Shown: in pieces, positions 18,073 through 27,457 of the stretch
Layout: every line of letters starts with the position of its first letter
How positions within the stretch are numbered: position 1 is the first letter of the stretch
Source: Marinospirillum sp031581385
GTDB taxonomy: Bacteria; Pseudomonadota; Gammaproteobacteria; Pseudomonadales; Halomonadaceae
Direction of reading: 5' to 3'
Assembly: GCF_044810985.1 (NCBI RefSeq)
Contig: NZ_CP085242.1
Coordinates: 2,542,001 to 2,606,000 of the forward strand
Length of the DNA stretch: 64,000 nt
The notes under the pieces: model-generated
What the model was told of the DNA's origin: nothing
Database searches by the model: none
What the model saw: only the letters and a program-made list of their open reading frames with translations
Position numbers and translations under genes: made by a program

Positions 18073-18990
18073 ATGCTCCTTGATCAATGGCTGCTCAGAA
18101 GCCTGATTGTCTGCTGTTGTGTGTTGACTGCTTCAGTGCAGGCGGATGTGCGTATTCAGGACAGTCTGGGTGAGCAAGTCTTTGCCGAAAAGCCAACCCG
18201 GGTGGTGGCACTCAACTGGGCCGTCACCGAAGAGTTGATTGAACTGGGCATAACGCCGGTGGGGATGGCAGACAAGCGCGGTTATCAAGACTGGGTTGTG
18301 CACCCGCAACTGCCCAGTGGCATCAAGGATGTTGGACGCCGTGGTGAACCCAGTATCGAGTTGATTGCCAGCCTGCAACCCGATTTGATCCTGATAGGTA
18401 CGCAGCAACTGGGGCTCAAGAAAAAGCTCGAAAGGGTGGCGCCGGTGGTTTATTTCGATAATTACCGCGCAGATCACCACAATCCATCTGCCGTTGAGGC
18501 TTCTTTTCTGGAGTTGGCACGTCTGTTGGATCGGGAAGAAGTTGCCCGCGAAAGGCTTTCCTTGCGGGATCAGCAATTGCAGAAACTGCGGGAACGTTTG
18601 CAAGCAAGTTACCCGAAAGGGTTGCCGGAAGTCGCTGTGGTGCGTTTTGTCGATACCGCCCATGTCAGGGTTTATGGACGCAATTCCATGGTCAAGGCGG
18701 CAACTGATGCTCTGGGGTTGAAACCGGCTTTGCCGCAACCGGTGACCACCTGGGGCCAGACCCAGAAAACACTCACTGACCTGGCGGCTGTCGGTCAGGG
18801 AACCCTGCTTTATATTGAACCCTTTGCCCAGAAGGCGGCCCTGCAGAAAATGCCTCTGTGGCAACAGCTGCCGTTTGTGCGCAAAGGTCGGGTAGCCGCT
18901 GTGCAGCCCGTCTGGACCTATGGTGGCCCCCTGTCCATTGAATATATTGCCGAAGCCATTACTCAGGCCTTGCTGGAACTGAACTCCTGA
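18073..18990 (+). CDS. fhuD: FhuD-like periplasmic iron-siderophore binding protein
   Basis: A 305-residue class III substrate-binding protein. The signal peptide runs through LIVCCCVLTASVQA with cleavage before DVRIQDSLG. TRVVALNWAVTEELIELGI, DVGRRGEPSIELIASLQPDL and PVWTYGGPLSIEYIAEAI follow the FhuD pattern. GAGGAAT precedes the ATG. Its stop overlaps the permease start (TGATG). The Cys-rich signal segment lacks a clear lipobox, so a soluble periplasmic protein is expected. Confidence 0.92.
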   Translation: MLLDQWLLRSLIVCCCVLTASVQADVRIQDSLGEQVFAEKPTRVVALNWAVTEELIELGITPVGMADKRGYQDWVVHPQLPSGIKDVGRRGEPSIELIASLQPDLILIGTQQLGLKKKLERVAPVVYFDNYRADHHNPSAVEASFLELARLLDREEVARERLSLRDQQLQKLRERLQASYPKGLPEVAVVRFVDTAHVRVYGRNSMVKAATDALGLKPALPQPVTTWGQTQKTLTDLAAVGQGTLLYIEPFAQKAALQKMPLWQQLPFVRKGRVAAVQPVWTYGGPLSIEYIAEAITQALLELNS

Positions 18991-20945
18991 TGCTGCGTTA
19001 CTTCCTGACTTTTATTTTGTTGCTGCTGGTTGCCGGGCTGCATTTGCAACTGGAGCACAGCCTGTCGCTGGCTGAGCAGTGGCAGATCCTGCTGGGACAG
19101 GAGTTAACTGATTTTCAAGATTTCCAGTTTTACTATGCAGGCCTTTCCCGGGTGAGTATGGCCATTCTGGTGGGAAGTGCTCTGGGTCTGGCAGGCAGTC
19201 TTTTGCAACAACTGCTGCAAAATAGGCTGGTTTCGCCCATGACACTGGGTGCCTCCTCGGGAGCTTGGCTGGGGCTTTTGGTCATGACCCTGCTCTGGCC
19301 CGCTCTGGCTGCCGATCAGGGAACCTGGGGGGCCATGCTCGGAGCTGTTCTGGCGACCCTGTTGGTACTGATCATTGCCGGTCGCAGTGGGCTTTCCGGC
19401 TTGCCGATTGTCCTGGCCGGGATGGCCGTCAACCTGTTGCTGGGAGCTGTGGCCGTAGGCCTGATTCTGCTCAACGACCATTACACCCGTAATCTGTTTA
19501 TCTGGGGAGCCGGAAATCTGGCTCAGAGTGACTGGTCCAAGGTGCAGGGGCTGCTGCCGCATCTTTTGTTGATGCCTGTGATCCTGTTGTTGGCGATCCG
19601 CCCCCTGACCCTGTTGAAATTGGGTCAGACGGCGGCTCAGGGTCGCGGCCTGAGTCTCTTGCCAGTCATGCTGGTGCTGTTTCTGGCTGCTCTCTGGCTG
19701 ACCGCTTCGGCTGTGACCGCGGTTGGCTTGATTGGTTTTATCGGCCTTCTAACACCCAATCTGGCCCGGTTAATGGGCAGCCGGAAAGTCGCGGATGAAC
19801 TTCTGTTCAGCAGCGTGCTGGGGGCTTTGCTTTTGCTGGCAACGGATGCTGTGGCTCTGCAGTTCAGCCAGTTATTACCCAACCTGGTGCCCAGTGGAGC
19901 TGCTGCTGCGCTGATCGGGGCACCGGCATTGATCTGGTTGGTCAGTCGTCAGTTACACAGTCCAGAGGGGCGTTATCAGTTACCCGGCCAACAGTTGGTG
20001 CTGGCTACCTTGACCCCGGTATGGCTGGTTGCGGCTTTGTTGTTAGCTCTGGTGATTGCGCTGATGTTGTCTCCCAGTGAGCAGGGCTGGGTGTTTCACT
20101 GGCCGGACTCCCTGGTGTTTTCCCTGCGTTGGCCTCGGATCCTGGCGGCTGTTGCCGGAGGGGCCGGGCTGGCTCTTGCAGGTGTTCTCTTGCAGAGGCT
20201 GATCCGTAATCCCCTGGCGAGTCCCGATATCATGGGGCTTTCAGCAGGGGCCACTCTGGCTCTGGTGTTCAGTGTGATGTTTTTTGGTGGAAGCCTGAGG
20301 GATTATGGCCCCGCGGTGGCCTTTCTGGGTTGTCTGGTTGTTTTATTGGTGCTCCTGCTGCTCGGACGACGTCATGGCTATGCACCAGGGGTCATGGCAC
20401 TGATGGGGATTGCTCTGGCTGCTGTTCTGGATGCCCTGGTGCAATTTTCTCTGGCTCGGGGTGGGGAGGAAGCCCGTGAGCTTCTTGGCTGGTTATCGGG
20501 TTCCACCTATCGCCTGGAAGCCAGGGATGCCCTGTTGCTCAGTGGCGGCACCCTGGTTATGGGGTTGTTGGCCTGGTTGGGTCAGCGCTCCCTCAACCTG
20601 ATTACCATAGGGGATGCTTTTGCCCTGGCCCGAGGGCTGCCCCTTAACCTGGCCCGAATGCTTCTACTGGTGCTGGTGGCTTCGATGACAGCCCTGGTGA
20701 CTTCCCTGATGGGGCCTATTGCTTTTGTGGGGTTGCTGGCACCCCATCTGGCCAGCCTTTTGGGTGCCCGGAAGCTGCATCAACAACTGTTGGTGGGGGC
20801 TGGCGTGGGAGCCCTGGTTCTTCTTCTCTCAGACTGGCTGGGTCGGGTGCTTTTGTACCCCATGCAATTGCCTGCCGGTATTCTCGCTTCGGTTCTGGGC
20901 GGCAGCTATTTTATCTGGCTGCTGGCGCGTCACCGTTTAACCTGA
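18990..20945 (+). CDS. fhuB: FhuB-like double-length iron-siderophore permease
   Basis: A 651-residue permease made of two FecCD-type halves in tandem, like E. coli FhuB (about 660 residues). Each half has the conserved region preceding the ATPase-contact loop: VGLIGFIGLLTPNLARLMGS in the first, and MGPIAFVGLLAPHLASLLGA in the second. Around twenty hydrophobic helices are visible. The fused form removes the need for a second permease subunit and supports assignment to the Fhu subfamily. Confidence 0.94.
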   Translation: MLRYFLTFILLLLVAGLHLQLEHSLSLAEQWQILLGQELTDFQDFQFYYAGLSRVSMAILVGSALGLAGSLLQQLLQNRLVSPMTLGASSGAWLGLLVMTLLWPALAADQGTWGAMLGAVLATLLVLIIAGRSGLSGLPIVLAGMAVNLLLGAVAVGLILLNDHYTRNLFIWGAGNLAQSDWSKVQGLLPHLLLMPVILLLAIRPLTLLKLGQTAAQGRGLSLLPVMLVLFLAALWLTASAVTAVGLIGFIGLLTPNLARLMGSRKVADELLFSSVLGALLLLATDAVALQFSQLLPNLVPSGAAAALIGAPALIWLVSRQLHSPEGRYQLPGQQLVLATLTPVWLVAALLLALVIALMLSPSEQGWVFHWPDSLVFSLRWPRILAAVAGGAGLALAGVLLQRLIRNPLASPDIMGLSAGATLALVFSVMFFGGSLRDYGPAVAFLGCLVVLLVLLLLGRRHGYAPGVMALMGIALAAVLDALVQFSLARGGEEARELLGWLSGSTYRLEARDALLLSGGTLVMGLLAWLGQRSLNLITIGDAFALARGLPLNLARMLLLVLVASMTALVTSLMGPIAFVGLLAPHLASLLGARKLHQQLLVGAGVGALVLLLSDWLGRVLLYPMQLPAGILASVLGGSYFIWLLARHRLT

Positions 20946-20972
20946 TTTTCTTGTGCCGGAGTTATTGCTTTG

Positions 20973-22799
20973 ATGTTTCGTTTTTTTGAACGCCTGACAC
21001 AACCTTTTCCTGAAGCTCGTATCGAGCAGCCACCGAGCAATCTTCTGGCTTTCTTTCGATATTACACAAAAGGCTATGAAAAAGCCTTGTTGGCTCTGGG
21101 GGGTCTGACTCTGGTTCTGGCCAGCATTGAAGTTGCCCTGTTCAACTTTCTGGGCAACCTGGTGGATTGGCTTTCTGAATATCAACCAGAAGAATTTTTT
21201 GTCCAGCAGGCGGATCAACTCTGGCAGATGGGCTTTCTGGTATTGGTGGTTCTGCCCCTGGCTGTGGTATTTCACTCCCTGCTGTTTCATCAGGCGCTTT
21301 TCGTCAACTACAGCATGGCCATTCGCTGGCGTGCGCATCGCTATCTTTTACGCCAAAGCCATGATTTTTATCAGGATGAATTTGCCGGGCGCCTGGCCAC
21401 CAAGGTCATGCAGACTTCCGAGTCCTTGCGTGAAACCGTGATGAAACTGCTGGATGTCCTGCTTTATGTGCTGGTATACCTGTCCGGCATGCTGGGCTTG
21501 ATTCTGGCTTCCGACTGGCGGCTTTCCTTGCCATTATTGGCCTGGGTGGGCTGCTACCTACTTCTACTGGTGACTCAGGTTCCCCGTCTGCGTGAAGAGG
21601 CCAGTGTGCAGGCCCATGCCCAATCAGAAATGACCGGGCAACTGGTGGATAGCTACACCCATTTCAATACCGTGAAACTCTTTTCCCATTCCAGCCGCGA
21701 GGCCAATTATATTCGGCGCAGTATGGATTCTTTTCTGGGGGCCGTTTACCCCCTGATGAGACGGATCACCCGCTTGAACGTTTCCCTTTGGCTGCTGAAT
21801 GCCCTGCTGATTTTTATGACCGTTGCCTTGTCGATCTTCCTGTGGGCAGAAGGGCAGGTCACCGCAGGTGCCATTACCATTGCTGTGTCCCTGACTCTGC
21901 GTTTGAAAAGCCTGTCCCAGTTCATCATGTGGGAAATCGCGGCTCTGTTTCGCAATATCGGCACCGTGCAGGATGGCATGAAAACCCTGTCCCAGCCCCA
22001 GGCAGTCACCGACTCACCCGATGCCAGCCCGTTGCAGCTCAGCCGGGGAAAAATAGAGTTTGATCGTGTCACCTTTGCGTATCCGGGGAAGCCCGCTCTC
22101 TTTAAGGAGCTTTCGCTGACCGTGCAACCCGGTGAAAAAGTGGGTCTGGTGGGTACCTCCGGAGGCGGGAAGTCCACTCTGGTCAGCCTGCTGTTGCGTT
22201 TTCACAACCTGCAGGGGGGGCGCATACGTATTGATGGTCAGGATATTGCCGAGGCCACCCAGGAAAGCCTGCGCGCAGCCATTGGCCTGGTCAGCCAGGA
22301 TACGGCCCTCTTGCATCGATCCATCCGTGAAAACCTGCTTTACGGCAGGCCGGATGCGGATGAGCAACAAATGTTGGAAGCTGCGCATAAGGCGCAGGTG
22401 GATGAATTTGTCAGTGGACTGACGGACAGTCAGGGGCTGAGTGGCTATGACGCTCAGGTGGGAGAAAAAGGCATCAAACTTTCCGGAGGCCAACGCCAAC
22501 GCATCGCCCTGGCTCGCGTTCTCCTGAAAGATGCTCCCCTGTTGATTCTGGATGAAGCCACTTCAGCCCTGGACTCGGAAGTGGAAGCCGTTATTCAGGA
22601 GAATCTGGAACAGATGATGGCTGGCAAGACCGTGATTGCCATTGCCCATCGTCTTTCCACCCTGGCCGCCATGGACCGCCTGTTGGTTATGGATCATGGA
22701 CAGGTGGTTGAACAGGGCAGCCATGCTGAACTGCTGGCGAAAGGTGGGCGCTACGCCCGTCTCTGGCAGCATCAAAGCGGGGGTTTTGTAGGAGGTTAA
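20973..22799 (+). CDS. ABC exporter, fused membrane and ATPase domains, in siderophore locus
   Basis: A 608-residue half-transporter: a six-helix ABC-exporter membrane domain (about residues 35-320) followed by an ATPase with Walker A VGTSGGGKSTL, signature KLSGGQRQRIALARV and Walker B LLILDEATSALD. The ATG at 20973 (or the TTG immediately before it) follows GGAG. It lies 27 bp after fhuB and ahead of the receptor gene. Exporter-type proteins in siderophore loci may move the siderophore, or (as with YbtPQ) take part in import, so direction and substrate are open. Confidence 0.88.
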   Translation: MFRFFERLTQPFPEARIEQPPSNLLAFFRYYTKGYEKALLALGGLTLVLASIEVALFNFLGNLVDWLSEYQPEEFFVQQADQLWQMGFLVLVVLPLAVVFHSLLFHQALFVNYSMAIRWRAHRYLLRQSHDFYQDEFAGRLATKVMQTSESLRETVMKLLDVLLYVLVYLSGMLGLILASDWRLSLPLLAWVGCYLLLLVTQVPRLREEASVQAHAQSEMTGQLVDSYTHFNTVKLFSHSSREANYIRRSMDSFLGAVYPLMRRITRLNVSLWLLNALLIFMTVALSIFLWAEGQVTAGAITIAVSLTLRLKSLSQFIMWEIAALFRNIGTVQDGMKTLSQPQAVTDSPDASPLQLSRGKIEFDRVTFAYPGKPALFKELSLTVQPGEKVGLVGTSGGGKSTLVSLLLRFHNLQGGRIRIDGQDIAEATQESLRAAIGLVSQDTALLHRSIRENLLYGRPDADEQQMLEAAHKAQVDEFVSGLTDSQGLSGYDAQVGEKGIKLSGGQRQRIALARVLLKDAPLLILDEATSALDSEVEAVIQENLEQMMAGKTVIAIAHRLSTLAAMDRLLVMDHGQVVEQGSHAELLAKGGRYARLWQHQSGGFVGG

Positions 22800-22846
22800 A
22801 AAGCATCTTTTCGGACAGGCCAGGAGGACAGCTTTTTTATTTGAAA

Positions 22847-22865
22847 AGCAATGATTCTTATTGGC
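22847..22865. promoter_or_regulatory. Candidate second Fur box, before the receptor gene
   Basis: AGCAATGATTCTTATTGG contains AATGAT-N3-ATT in register with the 19-bp Fur consensus, agreeing at about 12 positions. A TTGAAA at 22841 could be the -35 hexamer. It is weaker than the box at 16427 but is well placed, about 85 bp before the receptor start. Confidence 0.5.
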
Positions 22866-22947
22866 TTAACTGTCTGATTAAGATTCCAGAAAAGGGCCAG
22901 GCTATTCAAGCCGGCTACCATTGATCAGAAAATAAGTAGGTATATCC

Positions 22948-25044
22948 ATGCAATTCAAAAAAAGTGATCTGTTTATTGCGCTGCTTGCGGTTATGGGCAC
23001 AACCGGAGTGCAGGCTGAAGAAGCGCCGGAAACCCTGGATACCCTGGAAATTCGCGGTAACAGCTTGTCCGGTGAGCGTTATCTGGCTCCTTTGCCCAAC
23101 AGTGGAACCGGACTGGCTTTGGATTCCATGCAAACTCCGCAGAGTCAGAGCGTGGTCACCCGCCAGCAGATCGAAGACTTTAATCTCAATGACCTCAATG
23201 GTCTTTTGACTCTGACCCCAGGAGTCACAGTTGAGAAGGTGGAGACAGATCGTACCTATTACACGGCCCGCGGGTTTGATATCACCAACTTTCAGTTGGA
23301 TGGTGTTGGTGTGCCTTCTGCATACGGCAATATCATGGGTGATCTGGACACGGTTTTTTATGAACGGGTCGAGATCTTGCGTGGAGCCAATGGCCTCATG
23401 TCCGGCAGTGGCAATCCTTCCGCGACCGTTAATCTGGTTCGCAAACGTCCAACCCAGGAATTTGCCGCTTCAGCCAGCTTGCTGGCAGGCTCCTGGAATC
23501 AAGTGCGCACCGAGGGGGATGTGTCCGGGCGCTTGATGGAATCAGGAAAGGTTCGGGGGCGTCTGGTGATGGCGCTGGAAAACGGTGACTCTTACCTGGA
23601 TCGCTATGGCAAACAGCGGGGCGCAGTTTATGGTGTCGTCGAAGCCGATTTGGCTCCGGAGCTTTTGTTAACTCTGGGCCACAGTGAACAGGCCGATGAA
23701 ACCGACAGCCCTTTGTGGGGGGCTCTGCCCATGCAATACACGGATGGCAGCTCCACGGATTACGATGTTTCCACCAGCACTTCGGCGGACTGGGCCTACT
23801 GGAACAACACCAGTCGCAGCAGTTTTCTGGAACTGCAGAACACTTTGAGCAATGGCTGGACTTTGCTGGGACGTTTGACCCGTAACGAAACCGACTCCGA
23901 CAGCAAATTGTTTTACGTGTATGGAACACCGGATCGCAATACCGGACTGGGCCTGAAGGCTTACCCCAGCCGCTACGATATGACGACAGAAGATATCATC
24001 GGTGATTTGCAGCTCAACGGTGATTTTGTGGTCAACGGTCATCAACAGGAATTTATGGCCGGACTGCAGTGGTATCGCTCAGAAGTCTGGGATAAATCCC
24101 TCTATGGCCAGGAAATAGGTACAAATTTGGGAGCCAAGGAAGCTTTTGATGGCAGCTATCCGGAACCAGCTTTTGATGCCAGTGAAGATGGCAGTGAGTG
24201 GACCACCAGCCAGACCAGTCTTTTTGCGGCCACCCGCCTGACGCTCAGCGAGCCTTTGAGTGTTATTGCTGGTTTGCGTCTGACTCAGTTGGATACCGAA
24301 GGCAGTACCTATGGTACCAGCAAGGAAACTGAATACGACCTGGTTCCGGTTCCCTATGCCGGTGTGGTTTACCAACTGACCCCGGAGCTTTCACTTTATA
24401 GCAGCTATACAGAGATTTTTGACCCTCAAACCGAAGAGGATCTTTCCGGTGACTTTCTGGATCCCGTCCAGGGCCGCACCTTTGAGGGAGGCGTCAAAAC
24501 ACTGTTTGCTGAAGGCCAGGCCCAGGCCTCTTTGGCTATTTTTCATACCCGCCAGGATAATGTGGCCGAAAAGGTGGGTACCCGCCCCGGCGGTACAGCC
24601 GGTGTTGATGACTACTATCAGGGCGTGGATGGCATGACCAGTGAGGGGGTTGAGCTGGATCTGGCCGGTGAAGTTCTTTCCGGTCTGCACACCAGTGCCG
24701 GTTTTACCCACTGGATCATCAAGGATGCTGAGGGCGAGGATAGCCGGGAAGAAATTCCGCGCAATCAGTTGAAGCTGGCGGCCAACTATCAGGTGCCCCA
24801 TCTACCCAAGCTGCGTGTGGGAGGGTCGGTGCGTTGGCAAAGCAAAGTCTCGAGCAGTGTTGCCGAGCAGGAAGCTTACGCCCTGGCTGACCTGATGGCG
24901 GCCTATCGCTTTAATGAGCAGTTCCAGGTGAGCCTGAATCTGAACAACATCACCGATGAAAAATACATCAACAGTGTGATGTGGGATCAGGCTTATTATG
25001 GAGCGCCAGCCAGTGCCCAGTTGAAACTGGACTGGCAGTACTGA
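22948..25044 (+). CDS. TonB-dependent siderophore receptor (FhuE/FpvA-like)
   Basis: A 698-residue outer-membrane receptor. It has a signal peptide ending at GVQA, a TonB-box-like DTLEIRG soon after it, a plug domain (QSQSVVTRQQIEDF, TYYTARGFDITNFQLDGVGV, ERVEILRGANGLMSGSGNPS, ATVNLVRKRPT) and a 22-strand barrel ending in the aromatic tail LKLDWQY. The plug motifs place it with hydroxamate/coprogen/pyoverdine-type receptors. The FhuCDB importer and the reductase just upstream give the full path from outer membrane to cytoplasm. Confidence 0.93.
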   Translation: MQFKKSDLFIALLAVMGTTGVQAEEAPETLDTLEIRGNSLSGERYLAPLPNSGTGLALDSMQTPQSQSVVTRQQIEDFNLNDLNGLLTLTPGVTVEKVETDRTYYTARGFDITNFQLDGVGVPSAYGNIMGDLDTVFYERVEILRGANGLMSGSGNPSATVNLVRKRPTQEFAASASLLAGSWNQVRTEGDVSGRLMESGKVRGRLVMALENGDSYLDRYGKQRGAVYGVVEADLAPELLLTLGHSEQADETDSPLWGALPMQYTDGSSTDYDVSTSTSADWAYWNNTSRSSFLELQNTLSNGWTLLGRLTRNETDSDSKLFYVYGTPDRNTGLGLKAYPSRYDMTTEDIIGDLQLNGDFVVNGHQQEFMAGLQWYRSEVWDKSLYGQEIGTNLGAKEAFDGSYPEPAFDASEDGSEWTTSQTSLFAATRLTLSEPLSVIAGLRLTQLDTEGSTYGTSKETEYDLVPVPYAGVVYQLTPELSLYSSYTEIFDPQTEEDLSGDFLDPVQGRTFEGGVKTLFAEGQAQASLAIFHTRQDNVAEKVGTRPGGTAGVDDYYQGVDGMTSEGVELDLAGEVLSGLHTSAGFTHWIIKDAEGEDSREEIPRNQLKLAANYQVPHLPKLRVGGSVRWQSKVSSSVAEQEAYALADLMAAYRFNEQFQVSLNLNNITDEKYINSVMWDQAYYGAPASAQLKLDWQY

Positions 25045-25076
25045 AAAACAGCTTTTCTAGTTGTTTGACCAACCAG

Positions 25077-25105
25077 GCCTTTGCAGGGAATGCAAAGGCT
25101 TTTTT
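25077..25105 (+). terminator. Rho-independent terminator after the receptor gene
   Basis: GCCTTTGCA and TGCAAAGGC form a perfect 9-bp stem with loop GGGAA, followed by six T residues, 33 bp after the receptor stop. Confidence 0.93.
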
Positions 25106-25183
25106 GCTACTTCCTGTAAAATAGCTTAAATTAATCATCGCAATGAGTAACCGGTTATTGGGTAATTGACGGAGATGGAACGA

Positions 25184-27454
25184 ATGCTCAACAGGATGAA
25201 TATCAGTAAAAGAATTCAATTGGGTTTTGCCTTGGTGTTGCTGCTGGGCATCGGTATTTTGCTACCGCTTTTCCTGCGCAATCTGGATCAGTTGCTGCAG
25301 CAGACTGAAAGGGCGGCTCTGAAGAGTCTGCATCAAGCCGCCCAGGATGAAATTCAGGCCCAGCAGGATCAGGCGGTCAATCTGGCACTGGCCATTGCCC
25401 AACAGCCCGGTATCCAACTGAGCTTTGCCCAGCAGGATCGCAATGCCCTTCGGGAAGAGCTGGTTCCTGTTTTTCGACAGCTGCAGGAAACAACCGGTAT
25501 AGAGCAGATGCAGTTTCACCTCCCTCCTGCGACCTCCTTTTTAAGGCTGCATCAGGTGGGCCGCTATGGCGATGATCTTTCCGGTTTCCGGCATACTGTT
25601 GTTGAAACCAACCGGGAAAAGGAACCTGTTTCCGGGGTGGAAGTGGGCCGTGCGGGTATCGGCATCCGGGGCGTGGTTCCCATGTTCTGGCGGGGGGAAC
25701 ACACCGGCAGTTTTGAGTTTGGCCTTTCCTTGCGTCAGGCCTATGCTGATTCCTTCAAGCAAAGTTACGGGGCAGATATTGCCATCTATCTGCCAGAAGA
25801 TTCCGAGCTGCAGCAGCTGGTTTCTACCTGGGAAGGCACCAGCCTTTTCAGCCGCGAGCAAATGCAGGCTGCCCTTGAGGGGGAGCTGCAAATCAAGCGT
25901 CAGGAACACGAAGGCCATGAGCTGGCCGCCCTGGCCGCGCCCTTGCAGGATTTCAGCGGTGATATCATCGGGGTCATGACCATTTATTCGGATCGCTCCC
26001 AGGGTGTGGCCGCTTTCCAATCCACCATTTATTCCACAGTGACGGTCGCAGTCATCATTCTGTTGATTGGGCTGGGTGTCTCCTGGCTGTTGTCCAGAAG
26101 CATCATTGCTCCCATCAAGCGTCTTAACAAGGCGCTGAAAAACATTGCCGAAGGCGATCAGGATCTGCGCCGTCGTATCCCGGTGGAAGGCAACAATGAG
26201 CTCTCCGAAGTGGGGCGCTCTTTCAATCTCTTTGTGGAAAAAGTGGAAAAAACGGTTCTCAATGTTCTGGAAAGAGTGGGGCAGCTGGGTTCACGGGCCG
26301 AGTACACCTTTCGGGTCACGGATGAAGCCTCTTCCATCATTCGGCGTCAGCAGCAGAGCACCGAAGAGGTCTCCGCGGCCATGAATGAGATGTCGGCCAC
26401 GGCATCGGAAATTGCCGGCCATGCAGCGGAAACAGCGACGGCCACCGAACAGGCGGATCGCAGCTCGGAGCAGGGCAGCAGGGTGGTTGAAGAAACCAGT
26501 GAGGGCATTGGCCGCCTTGCCGATGAAGTGGGCGAAGCCTCCCAGGTGATACGCAAACTGGATGAATACAGTGAACAGATCGGCAGTATTCTGGATGTCA
26601 TCAGTGGCATTTCCGAACAGACCAATCTATTGGCCCTGAATGCTGCGATTGAAGCCGCCCGGGCCGGTGAACATGGGCGAGGCTTTGCGGTGGTGGCTGA
26701 TGAAGTTCGCCAACTGGCCCAGCGCTCCCAGGAAGCAACCACCCAGATTCACGACATGATTGCCCAGTTGCAGGAAGGGGTTGAGCAATCGGTGAAAGTG
26801 ATTGAAAAAAGCCACCAGCAGGCAGAGGAAACGGTGGAGCAAACCCAGGTGGCGCGCCAGGCTCTGGAGGAAATCACCCAGGCCATGGATCGCATCAGCC
26901 AGATGAGTGCCCAGATCGCTTCTGCGGCAGAGGAACAAACAGCGGTTTCCGATGACATCAACCGGCATATTGTCACCATCAGTGAGGGGGCCCGCGAGAC
27001 CGTCGATCACACTGGCAATATCGTTGCCGCCACCAGTGATATCGGCAGTGAAATAGCCGCCCTGATGAATGAAATGCGTACCTTCAAGGTCAATATCAAT
27101 CCGGTGGTTGAGCTGGCTATGGCCAAGAGTGCTCACCGGGCCTGGAAGGTGCGTTTGCGCAGCTTCCTGGATGGGCAAAGTAGCCTTTCGCAGGATCAGG
27201 CGGTGGATCATCACCAGTGTGATCTGGGCAAGTGGTACGATACCGACGGAATGACGCATTATGGCGACTACGCCGAAATGCAGTCACTCAAGGAGCCCCA
27301 CAGGCACATGCACCAGTTGATCAAGGACATCATTCAGGCCAAGCATACCGGTCAGCTGGATGAAGCTGAAGAAATGTACCGCCAGGTCGAGCAGCATTCC
27401 GAAGAAATTGTCGGTCTGCTGAACCAGATGATCTCGAAACTGGATCGGAGTTAA
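25184..27454 (+). CDS. Methyl-accepting chemotaxis protein with dCache and CZB domains
   Basis: A chemoreceptor of about 756 residues. A first membrane helix near the N-terminus is followed by a periplasmic sensor resembling dCache_3 (MQFHLPPATSFLRLHQVG, GIRGVVPMFW), a second helix, a HAMP domain, and a signalling hairpin with the tip EQTNLLALNAAIEAARAGE. The C-terminus is a CZB zinc-binding domain (AHRAWKVRLRSFL, DHHQCDLGKWY, HRHMHQLI), which links receptors to zinc or hypochlorite sensing. The ATG at 25184 has GGAG 9 bp upstream; the start at 25196 and a TTG at 25166 are alternatives. No methylation-independent pentapeptide tail is seen. Confidence 0.92.
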   Translation: MLNRMNISKRIQLGFALVLLLGIGILLPLFLRNLDQLLQQTERAALKSLHQAAQDEIQAQQDQAVNLALAIAQQPGIQLSFAQQDRNALREELVPVFRQLQETTGIEQMQFHLPPATSFLRLHQVGRYGDDLSGFRHTVVETNREKEPVSGVEVGRAGIGIRGVVPMFWRGEHTGSFEFGLSLRQAYADSFKQSYGADIAIYLPEDSELQQLVSTWEGTSLFSREQMQAALEGELQIKRQEHEGHELAALAAPLQDFSGDIIGVMTIYSDRSQGVAAFQSTIYSTVTVAVIILLIGLGVSWLLSRSIIAPIKRLNKALKNIAEGDQDLRRRIPVEGNNELSEVGRSFNLFVEKVEKTVLNVLERVGQLGSRAEYTFRVTDEASSIIRRQQQSTEEVSAAMNEMSATASEIAGHAAETATATEQADRSSEQGSRVVEETSEGIGRLADEVGEASQVIRKLDEYSEQIGSILDVISGISEQTNLLALNAAIEAARAGEHGRGFAVVADEVRQLAQRSQEATTQIHDMIAQLQEGVEQSVKVIEKSHQQAEETVEQTQVARQALEEITQAMDRISQMSAQIASAAEEQTAVSDDINRHIVTISEGARETVDHTGNIVAATSDIGSEIAALMNEMRTFKVNINPVVELAMAKSAHRAWKVRLRSFLDGQSSLSQDQAVDHHQCDLGKWYDTDGMTHYGDYAEMQSLKEPHRHMHQLIKDIIQAKHTGQLDEAEEMYRQVEQHSEEIVGLLNQMISKLDRS

Positions 27455-27457
27455 GCC

